From positions 1-10,604 of the forward strand of contig PUNR01000146.1 in the NCBI GenBank assembly GCA_003551805.1: a stretch of DNA of 10,604 nt, written 5' to 3'. Position 1 is the stretch's first letter, and every line of letters begins with the position of its first letter. This DNA is from Loktanella sp. (lineage in GTDB: Bacteria > Pseudomonadota > Alphaproteobacteria > Rhodobacterales > Rhodobacteraceae). This document shows positions 1-5,575 of the stretch, piece after piece. A program made the translations under genes and the position numbers. The notes under the pieces were generated by a model. The model worked only from the letters and a program-made list of their open reading frames with translations, did no database searches and was not told the DNA's origin.

Positions 1-100
1 CTGACCAACGTTCACCCCCATCGCCCCCCATCGCCCCTTGACCGCCACGGCACCTGCCGGGCATGAAAGCGCATCCTACCGGCGAAAAGGCGCGCCCGCG

Positions 101-682
101 ATGTTGCTGCTGATCGACAACTACGACAGTTTCACCTGGAACCTGGTGCATTACCTGGGCGAACTGGGCGCCGAGGTCACGGTCCGGCGCAATGACGCGC
201 TCGGCGTGGAAGAGGCGCTGGCGATGCGCCCGTCGGGCATCGTACTCAGCCCCGGCCCCTGTGACCCCGACCGCGCAGGCATCTGCCTGGACCTGACCCG
301 CGCCGCGGCGCAGGCTGGGATCCCGCTATTTGGCGTCTGCCTCGGCCATCAAAGCATCGGGCAGGCCTTTGGCGGGCGGGTGGTGCGCGCGGGTGACATC
401 GTGCATGGCAAGCTGGGGCAGATGCATCACCGGGGCGAGGGGGTCTTTGCCGGCCTGCCCTCGCCCTTTGAGGCCACGCGCTATCATTCGCTGATCGTGG
501 AGCGCGACAGCCTGCCGGATTGCCTGGCGGTGACCGCCTGGCTGGAGGATGGCACCATCATGGGCCTGCGCCACCGCGACAAACCCATCGAAGGCGTGCA
601 GTTCCACCCCGAGAGTATCGCCTCGCAGCACGGCCATGCGCTGCTGCGCAATTTCCTGCAGACGCTGCGGGTGCCGGCATGA
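101..682 (+). CDS. trpG: Anthranilate synthase glutamine amidotransferase subunit (TrpG/PabA type)
   Basis: Glutamine amidotransferase subunit that releases ammonia from glutamine for TrpE to make anthranilate from chorismate in the cytoplasm; one such subunit may also serve 4-amino-4-deoxychorismate synthase (PabA role). The 193-residue protein is a complete class I amidotransferase: N-terminal LLLIDNYDSFTWN, oxyanion-strand motif SPGPCDP (about 50-56), nucleophile Cys80 in GVCLGHQ, and the His169/Glu171 pair in FHPES. I chose the ATG at 101 because family members begin with this IDNYDSF strand and GAAAAGG (84-90) is a suitable ribosome binding site. The frame stays open upstream to a TTG at 38, but those 21 residues look non-homologous. 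The stop overlaps the trpD start (ATGA), implying coupling. The gene is GC-rich, about 70% over much of its length. The trpE partner is not in the window. Confidence 0.96.
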   Translation: MLLLIDNYDSFTWNLVHYLGELGAEVTVRRNDALGVEEALAMRPSGIVLSPGPCDPDRAGICLDLTRAAAQAGIPLFGVCLGHQSIGQAFGGRVVRAGDIVHGKLGQMHHRGEGVFAGLPSPFEATRYHSLIVERDSLPDCLAVTAWLEDGTIMGLRHRDKPIEGVQFHPESIASQHGHALLRNFLQTLRVPA

Positions 683-1686
683 GTCTGAAGGACCTGATCG
701 CCCAGGCCGTCGACCGCCCGCTGACCCGTGCCGAGGCCGAGCGTGCCTTTTCCATCCTCTTTGCCGGCGACGCCACGCCCGCGCAGATCGGCGGTTTTTT
801 GATGACGCTGCGCACGCGGGGCGAGACGGTGGACGAATACGCCGCCGCCGCCGCGGTGATGCGCGCGCGATGCGTGGCGGTGCGGGCGCCGGCGGGGGCG
901 ATGGATGTGGTCGGCACCGGGGGCGACGGAAAGGGCACCCTGAACATATCAACTGCTGCGGCCTTTGTGGTGGCCGGCGCGGGCGTGCCGGTGGCCAAGC
1001 ACGGCAACCGCAACCTGTCGTCGAAATCCGGCACGGCGGATGTGCAATCCGCGCTTGGCATCAATGTCAACGTCACCCCCGATGTGGTGGAGCGCGCCAT
1101 TGCCGAGGCAGGCATCGGTTTCATGATGGCGCCCTTGCATCACCCCGCCATGCGCCACGTTGGTCCCGTGCGGCTGGAACTTGGATGCAAGACGATCTTT
1201 AACATATTGGGACCGCTGACAAATCCCGCAGGTGTGAAACGACAACTGACGGGTGCTTTTGCCATCGACCTGATCTTTCCCATGGCCGAAACCCTGCAAC
1301 AGCTTGGGTCCGAAAAGGCGTGGCTGGTGCATGGCAGCGACGGCACCGATGAAATCACCATTTGTGGCACGACATCCGTCGCCGTGCTGGAAAACGGCAA
1401 GATCACATCCCGCCAGATCCACCCCGAGGATGCGGGCCTGCCCGAACACCCCTTCCGCGACATCATCGGCGGTACCCCCGAAGACAACGCCACCGCCCTG
1501 CGCGCCCTGCTTGACGGCGCCCCCGGTGCCTACCGCGACGCGGTGCTGTTCAATGCCGCTGCTGCCTTGGTCGTGGCCGACAAAGCCAGCACCCTGACCG
1601 AAGGCGTCGAAATCGCGCGCGCCAGCATCGACAGCGGCAAGGCCAAGGCAGCATTGTCCGCGCTTGCCCGCATCACCCAAGGCTGA
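679..1686 (+). CDS. trpD: Anthranilate phosphoribosyltransferase
   Basis: Transfers phosphoribose from PRPP to anthranilate, giving phosphoribosylanthranilate, the second committed step of tryptophan synthesis. The 335 residues match the family's usual length. An N-terminal helical domain (about 1-65) is followed by the nucleoside-phosphorylase-like fold with the glycine-rich PRPP loop GTGGDG (79-84), NISTA (89-93), KHGNR plus SSKSG (107-118), the anthranilate-site segment around Arg165 leading into TIFN and GPLTNP (172-183), and the metal-binding DGTDE (221-225). The start is fixed by the ATGA overlap with trpG; the stop shares one base with the next gene (TGATG). Base composition changes along the gene: the first third is very GC-rich (88% at 841-900 by hand count) with many G-ending codons, while the part after about 1150 is 50-65% GC. 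Its usual partner trpC is separated from it by ung. Confidence 0.97.
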   Translation: MSLKDLIAQAVDRPLTRAEAERAFSILFAGDATPAQIGGFLMTLRTRGETVDEYAAAAAVMRARCVAVRAPAGAMDVVGTGGDGKGTLNISTAAAFVVAGAGVPVAKHGNRNLSSKSGTADVQSALGINVNVTPDVVERAIAEAGIGFMMAPLHHPAMRHVGPVRLELGCKTIFNILGPLTNPAGVKRQLTGAFAIDLIFPMAETLQQLGSEKAWLVHGSDGTDEITICGTTSVAVLENGKITSRQIHPEDAGLPEHPFRDIIGGTPEDNATALRALLDGAPGAYRDAVLFNAAAALVVADKASTLTEGVEIARASIDSGKAKAALSALARITQG

Positions 1687-2327
1687 TGTTTGATCTGACC
1701 CGTCTGGGCGCTTGGGCTGACCTTGCGTTCTTTCACAACGATCTGCCAAGGATCGCGGCACAGCTTGGCCCCGATATCCTGCCGCCTCCCGCGCTGACAT
1801 TCACCGCACTGGAACGCTGCCAGCCGCATGCAACACGCGTGGTTATCATCGGCCAAGACCCCTATCACAGCGACCAAAAGGCCGACGGTCTGGCCTTTTC
1901 CATCAATCCTGCATTTCGCGGCAACCTTGCCAGCCTTGGCAATATCTTCAAAGAAATTCAAACCGATACAGACCAAACCCGCAGCAAGACAAACCTGCAT
2001 GACTGGGCGGATCAGGGCGTTTTGCTGCTAAACACCGCCCTGTCCGTCGCCCCCGGACAGGCAGGCAGCCATGCGCGGCTGGGCTGGTCCGTGCTGGTCG
2101 AACAAGTGCTGGCGCGGCTTGACCCACAACCCCGCGCCTTCATCTTGTGGGGTGCGCATGCGCAGAAATACGCAACCCATCTGGCCCCACATCACCTGAT
2201 CCTGACCTCGGCCCATCCATCGCCCCTGTCGGCGCACCGCGGATTTTTCGGGTCACAACCATTTTCAAAGGTCAACCAATGGCTTATGGATCGGGGCGAA
2301 TTTCCAATAAACTGGGCGGACCCATGA
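1686..2327 (+). CDS. ung: Family 1 uracil-DNA glycosylase
   Basis: Removes uracil from DNA (from cytosine deamination or dUMP incorporation) and so starts base excision repair. The 213-residue protein has the family 1 hallmarks in order: water-activating loop GQDPYH (56-61, catalytic Asp58), uracil-stacking Phe71 in GLAF, the uracil-specificity Asn116 in LLLN, and the DNA-intercalating loop HPSPLSAHRGFFG starting at catalytic His177. The C-terminal INW motif matches E. coli Ung (229 residues), so nothing essential seems missing. The ATG overlaps the trpD stop (TGATG) and the stop overlaps the trpC start (ATGA), leaving no room for its own promoter. The product has no role in tryptophan or molybdopterin synthesis, so the position is unexpected. 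GC is lower than in trpG, falling to about 45% at 1921-1980. Identity is certain from the motifs; co-expression with trp genes is inferred. Confidence 0.97.
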   Translation: MFDLTRLGAWADLAFFHNDLPRIAAQLGPDILPPPALTFTALERCQPHATRVVIIGQDPYHSDQKADGLAFSINPAFRGNLASLGNIFKEIQTDTDQTRSKTNLHDWADQGVLLLNTALSVAPGQAGSHARLGWSVLVEQVLARLDPQPRAFILWGAHAQKYATHLAPHHLILTSAHPSPLSAHRGFFGSQPFSKVNQWLMDRGEFPINWADP

Positions 2328-3133
2328 CCGATATCCTCGCGAAGATCAAAGCCTACAAACTGGAAGACGTCGCCACACGCAAAGAAGCCCTGCCCTTGGC
2401 AGAAGTCGAAGCGCAGGCACGCGCCGCATCCCCCGTGCGTGGTTTCGCCGACAAACTGGCCGACGCCAGTCGCGAAGGCTATGGCCTGATCGCCGAAATC
2501 AAAAAGGCCAGCCCGTCCAAAGGGTTGATCCGCGCGGATTTCGATCCTGCCGCACTTGCGCAAGCCTATGAACAGGGCGGTGCCACCTGCCTGTCGGTCC
2601 TGACGGACGGCCCGTCATTCCAAGGCGACGACAGCTATCTGGCGCTGGCCCGCGATGCCTGCGCCCTGCCCGCCTTGCGCAAGGATTTCCTTTATGACCC
2701 CTGGCAGGTTGTGCAATCGCGCGCCCTTGGTGCCGATTGCATCCTGATCATCATGGCCTCGGTCAGCGATGCACAGGCGCAGGAACTGGAACAGACAGCG
2801 ATCCAGTGGAACATGGATGTGCTGATCGAAGTGCATGACAAAGACGAACTTGACCGCGCCGTGCTGCTGAAATCGCCGCTGATCGGGATCAACAACCGCA
2901 ATCTCAAGACATTCGAGGTAACACTCGACACCACCCGCACCCTGTCGCGGCTGGTGCCAGAGGATCGGCGCGTCGTCTGCGAAAGCGGCCTGTTCACGCC
3001 CGAAGACCTTGCCGACATGGCCCGCTATGGCATCCGGTCTTTCCTGATCGGCGAAAGCCTGATGCGGCAAGACGATGTCGCCAGCGCCACTGCACGCCTG
3101 CTGGCGAACCCTGACACAGGTGCCATGCTATGA
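2324..3133 (+). CDS. trpC: Indole-3-glycerol-phosphate synthase
   Basis: Closes the indole ring: converts 1-(2-carboxyphenylamino)-1-deoxyribulose 5-phosphate to indole-3-glycerol phosphate with loss of CO2 and water. The 269-residue single-domain (beta/alpha)8 barrel carries the expected active-site strands: AEIKKASPSKG (Glu58, Lys60), SVLTD (91-95), LRKDF (catalytic Lys120), IEV (Glu169), INNRNL (189-194), CESG (Glu220, Ser221) and FLIGESLM at the C-terminal phosphate-binding end. There is no fused TrpF domain, unlike the bifunctional enterobacterial protein. I start it at 2324 because ATG-ACC-GAT gives the usual N-terminus and the ATGA overlap with ung; the open frame reaches back to 2147, but that part is ung read in another frame. 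The stop overlaps moaC by ATGA. TrpF, TrpB and TrpA are not in the window. Confidence 0.97.
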   Translation: MTDILAKIKAYKLEDVATRKEALPLAEVEAQARAASPVRGFADKLADASREGYGLIAEIKKASPSKGLIRADFDPAALAQAYEQGGATCLSVLTDGPSFQGDDSYLALARDACALPALRKDFLYDPWQVVQSRALGADCILIIMASVSDAQAQELEQTAIQWNMDVLIEVHDKDELDRAVLLKSPLIGINNRNLKTFEVTLDTTRTLSRLVPEDRRVVCESGLFTPEDLADMARYGIRSFLIGESLMRQDDVASATARLLANPDTGAML

Positions 3134-3609
3134 CGACAGGCCTGACGCATTTCGACGCAAGCGGTCAGGCGCATATGGTTGATGTGTCCGACAAGGCAGT
3201 CACCGACCGGATCGCCGTGGCCGAGGCGCATATCACCATGACAGCCGCCACCCTTGCGCTGATTACCGAAGGCCGCGCCAAAAAGGGCGATGTGTTGGGT
3301 ATTGCACGGATCGCAGGTATCATGGGCGCCAAGAAAACCGCAGAACTGATCCCGCTTTGCCACCCTTTGCCCATTACCAAGGTCAGTATGGACCTGACCC
3401 CCGACACGACCCTGCCCGGTATCCGGATCAGCGCCACCGTCAAAACCAGCGGCCAGACCGGTGTTGAAATGGAGGCGCTGACAGCCGCCAGCACCGCCGC
3501 CCTGACGATCTATGACATGCTCAAAGCAGTGCAAAAAGACATGGTCATCGGCGGTCTGCGCGTCACGCTGAAAGATGGCGGCAAATCGGGCCGGTTTGAA
3601 AACCCATGA
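3130..3609 (+). CDS. moaC: Cyclic pyranopterin monophosphate synthase MoaC
   Basis: Converts 3',8-cyclo-7,8-dihydro-GTP, the MoaA product, to cyclic pyranopterin monophosphate, the first isolable precursor of molybdenum cofactor. The protein has 159 residues against 161 in E. coli and shows the whole family pattern: MVDVSDKAVTDR (16-27), AGIMGAKKT followed by LIPLCHPL (62-80, His78), GVEMEAL (111-117) and YDMLKA (128-133). Asp129 and Lys132 correspond to the catalytic pair Asp128/Lys131 of E. coli, and Lys51/Lys52 to the other active-site lysine. The start is set by the ATGA overlap with trpC; the end overlaps moeA the same way. The trpC-moaC-moeA order recurs in Rhodobacterales as I remember it; a metabolic reason for linking tryptophan and molybdopterin is not evident from sequence. 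moaA is not in the window. Confidence 0.97.
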   Translation: MTTGLTHFDASGQAHMVDVSDKAVTDRIAVAEAHITMTAATLALITEGRAKKGDVLGIARIAGIMGAKKTAELIPLCHPLPITKVSMDLTPDTTLPGIRISATVKTSGQTGVEMEALTAASTAALTIYDMLKAVQKDMVIGGLRVTLKDGGKSGRFENP

Positions 3610-4778
3610 TCACGGTCGATGACGCCCTGACAAAGCTGTTTGCGCTGGTCGATCCGCTGCCCGCCTGCATGGTGGGCTTGCGGCAGGCCGCCGGACGGGT
3701 TCTGGCACAGGACGTCAGCGCGCGGCGCGACCAGCCGCCTTTTGCGGCCTCTGCGATGGATGGCTATGCGATCAGATCGGCTGATTACCGGCAAGGCAAA
3801 TCCTTGCAGGTGGTCGGGGAATCCGCGGCTGGCCATGGCTGGGACGGCAATCTGGCCCAAGGCAATGCGATCCGCATCTTCACCGGTGCGCCGTTGCCAA
3901 CAGGCGCAGACCACATCGTTATTCAGGAAAACGTCGCCCGCGACGGTGACCGGATCACCATCACCGACACCACCGATCAGGGCGCAAACATCCGGCCCAA
4001 AGGGGGTGATTTCCGCATTGGCGACCAGATCAAAGCGCCCCGCCTGCTGACCCCCGCCGATATCGCCCTGCTTGCCGCAATGAACATCGCGCAGGTGCCG
4101 GTCATCCGCAAACCCGTCGTTGCTATAATCGCCACCGGTGACGAACTGGTACAACCCGGCGACACCCCCGGCCCTGACCAGATCATCGCATCCAACAGCT
4201 ATGGTCTGGCTGCACTTGTCACGGCTGTGGGCTGCACCGCCCGCCTGCTGCCTATCGCGCGCGACACTGTCGCATCGCTCGAACAAGCATTCGCGCTGGC
4301 GAAAGATGCCGATCTGATCGTGACAATCGGCGGTGCCTCGGTCGGCGACCATGATCTGGTCGGACAGGTGGCGGCATCGCTGGGCATGGAACGCAGTTTC
4401 TACAAAATCGCAATGCGGCCGGGCAAACCGCTGATGGCGGGCAAGCTTGGGACAGCCGCGATGATCGGTCTGCCGGGCAACCCCGTTTCGGCCATGGTCT
4501 GCGGCCATGTCTTCGTACTGCCGGTGCTGCGCAAGATGCTGGGCCTCGGCGCGGCAGCTGCGGGCACACAGATCGCACAACTTGCGCATGACGTCCCCGC
4601 CAACGGCCCGCGCGCCCATTATACGCGCGCTCAGCTTGACGCAGGCCGCGTCACCATCTTTGACCGGCAGGACAGCAGCCTGCTGACCGTGCTGGCACAG
4701 GCGAACTGCCTTGCCCTGCGCCCGCCGCATGACCCGGCCCGCAAGGCTGGCGACGCCGTCCAGATCCTGCCGCTCTGA
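3606..4778 (+). CDS. moeA: Molybdopterin molybdenumtransferase MoeA
   Basis: Inserts molybdenum into adenylylated molybdopterin, the final common step of molybdenum cofactor synthesis in the cytoplasm. The 390 residues cover all four MoeA domains: N-terminal helices, SAMDGYA (49-55), IFTGAPLPTGAD (91-102), NIRPKGGD (128-135), IIATGDEL (174-181), the MogA-like nucleotide-binding GGASVGDHD (242-250), AMRPGKPLMAG (269-279) and GLPGNPVSAM (288-297), then the C-terminal beta domain ending near 390. It starts at ATG 3606, overlapping the moaC stop (ATGA), and is the last gene of the six-gene coupled block. A 113-bp spacer containing a new promoter follows, so the downstream lexA can be expressed independently. 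Full length, no broken motif. Some MoeA paralogues handle tungsten or act in other contexts, but the pairing with moaC favours the standard role. Confidence 0.96.
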   Translation: MITVDDALTKLFALVDPLPACMVGLRQAAGRVLAQDVSARRDQPPFAASAMDGYAIRSADYRQGKSLQVVGESAAGHGWDGNLAQGNAIRIFTGAPLPTGADHIVIQENVARDGDRITITDTTDQGANIRPKGGDFRIGDQIKAPRLLTPADIALLAAMNIAQVPVIRKPVVAIIATGDELVQPGDTPGPDQIIASNSYGLAALVTAVGCTARLLPIARDTVASLEQAFALAKDADLIVTIGGASVGDHDLVGQVAASLGMERSFYKIAMRPGKPLMAGKLGTAAMIGLPGNPVSAMVCGHVFVLPVLRKMLGLGAAAAGTQIAQLAHDVPANGPRAHYTRAQLDAGRVTIFDRQDSSLLTVLAQANCLALRPPHDPARKAGDAVQILPL

Positions 4779-4817
4779 CAGCTTCTTATTTCCCCAAAAT
4801 ACTCCCGCGCGGCGCGC

Positions 4818-4838
4818 GTCAATTGCAAGGCAATTGAC
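4818..4838. repeat. Perfect inverted repeat upstream of lexA, beside a GC-rich palindromic run
   Basis: GTCAATTG (4818-4825) and CAATTGAC (4831-4838) are perfect reverse complements around the 5-base loop CAAGG. Directly before it lies the alternating run CGCGCGGCGCGCG (4806-4818), itself nearly self-complementary, and before that ATTTCCCCAAAATACTC (4788-4804). The right arm contains most of the lexA -35 hexamer TTGACA. The structure could be a terminator for the moeA transcript (though no U-tract follows), a binding site, or a copy of a dispersed intergenic repeat. The sequence alone does not decide between these. Confidence 0.6.
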
Positions 4839-4862
4839 ACAAAAGGGGAACATGGATAGAAC
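4834..4862 (+). promoter_or_regulatory. lexA promoter
   Basis: TTGACA at 4834-4839 matches the sigma-70 -35 consensus perfectly. A 17-base spacer leads to TAGAAC at 4857-4862, which matches the -10 consensus at four of six positions. The site lies 30 bases before the lexA start codon, so the leader would be short. The LexA box covers the end of the spacer and the whole -10, as expected for a repressor that blocks polymerase binding. The hexamers are read directly; no transcription start is known. Confidence 0.72.
4848..4862. promoter_or_regulatory. SOS box (LexA operator), alphaproteobacterial type
   Basis: The 15 bases GAACATGGATAGAAC are a direct repeat GAAC-N7-GAAC, which on the other strand reads GTTC-N7-GTTC. 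That is the established LexA-binding motif of Alphaproteobacteria (described in Rhodobacter and Rhizobium), distinct from the E. coli palindrome. It overlaps the -10 of the lexA promoter and sits 29 bases before the start codon, so negative autoregulation is the natural reading. I noticed no second copy in the window, including in front of ung's cluster or comEC. Confidence 0.9.
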
Positions 4863-4879
4863 ATAAGCGAAACCAGCAC

Positions 4880-4884
4880 AGGGA
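4880..4884 (+). promoter_or_regulatory. Ribosome binding site of lexA
   Basis: AGGGA lies seven bases before the ATG at 4892 and supports that start codon. Confidence 0.6.
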
Positions 4885-4891
4885 TTCCGGC

Positions 4892-5575
4892 ATGTTGACG
4901 AAAAAACAACTCGACCTTCTGGCCTTCATCCACACACGGGTGCAGCGCGACGGCGTCCCCCCCAGCTTTGACGAGATGAAAGAAGCACTTGATCTGCGGT
5001 CCAAATCCGGGATTCACCGGCTGATCACGGCGCTGGAAGAACGCGGTTTCATTCGGCGTCTGGCGCATCGCGCGCGGGCGCTGGAAATCCTTAAACTGCC
5101 CGACAGCATGACCAAAACCGGCTTTACCCCCCGCGTGATCGACGGTGACAAACCCGACAGCATCCCCGCCGCTGCCATGGCGGTCGAAGGTGGTTCACTG
5201 TCCCTGCCCGTGATGGGCCGCATTGCCGCCGGTGTCCCGATCGAGGCGATATCCGAAGTATCCCACCACATTCACGTCCCGCAAAGCATGCTGGGCAAAG
5301 GCGATCATTACGCGCTGGAGGTCAAAGGCGATTCGATGATCGAAGCCGGAATCAACGACGGCGATGTTGTGGTGATCCGTGAAACCAGTGTGGCCAATAA
5401 CGGTGATATCGTCGTGGCCCTTGTCGAAGGACAGGAAGCCACGCTGAAACGCTTTCGTCGCAACGGCAGCACCATCGCATTGGAAGCCGCCAACACCGCC
5501 TATGAAACCCGCGTTTTCCGCGATGATCAGGTCAAGGTGCAGGGCCGTCTTGTCGGTCTGATCCGCACTTACTGA
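4892..5575 (+). CDS. lexA: SOS response repressor and self-cleaving protease LexA
   Basis: Represses DNA-damage genes and inactivates itself when RecA on single-stranded DNA stimulates autoproteolysis. The 227 residues are typical of alphaproteobacterial LexA, longer than the 202 of E. coli. The N-terminal winged helix-turn-helix (about 1-65: MLTKKQLDLLAFI, then PPSFDEMKEAL and KSGIHRLITALEERGFI) binds DNA. A linker of about 35 residues leads to the S24 peptidase domain with the Ala113-Gly114 cleavage site in AAGVP, nucleophile Ser148 in GDSM and general-base Lys186 in ATLKRF. All catalytic parts are present, so it should be inducible. The start is supported by an AGGGA site and by homology at residue 1. 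The gene is transcribed from its own LexA-controlled promoter. Its last seven bases overlap the 3' end of comEC on the opposite strand. Confidence 0.98.
   Translation: MLTKKQLDLLAFIHTRVQRDGVPPSFDEMKEALDLRSKSGIHRLITALEERGFIRRLAHRARALEILKLPDSMTKTGFTPRVIDGDKPDSIPAAAMAVEGGSLSLPVMGRIAAGVPIEAISEVSHHIHVPQSMLGKGDHYALEVKGDSMIEAGINDGDVVVIRETSVANNGDIVVALVEGQEATLKRFRRNGSTIALEAANTAYETRVFRDDQVKVQGRLVGLIRTY

Noticed and set aside
38..100. N-terminal extension of TrpG from TTG 38
   Set aside because: The 21 added residues have no resemblance to the TrpG family, which starts at the IDNYDSF strand, and GAAAAGG suits ATG 101. The C-rich imperfect repeat CCCATCGCCC at about 15-36 looks like low-complexity end-of-gene or spacer DNA; I could not assign an upstream gene.
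949..1800. 283-codon open frame on the minus strand opposite trpD and ung
   Set aside because: It crosses a junction between two certain plus-strand genes, has no recognisable motif, and arises from the GC-rich codon pattern.
2147..2323. N-terminal extension of TrpC
   Set aside because: This stretch is the 3' part of ung in another frame; the conserved Ung ending (HPSPLSA to INW) is clearly encoded there, and TrpC homologues begin at the ATG at 2324.
3510..4853. 447-codon open frame on the minus strand opposite moeA
   Set aside because: It is the exact antisense of moeA, whose family motifs are complete. The minus translation is rich in Arg, Gly, Cys and His with no recognisable fold, as expected for the complement of a high-GC gene.
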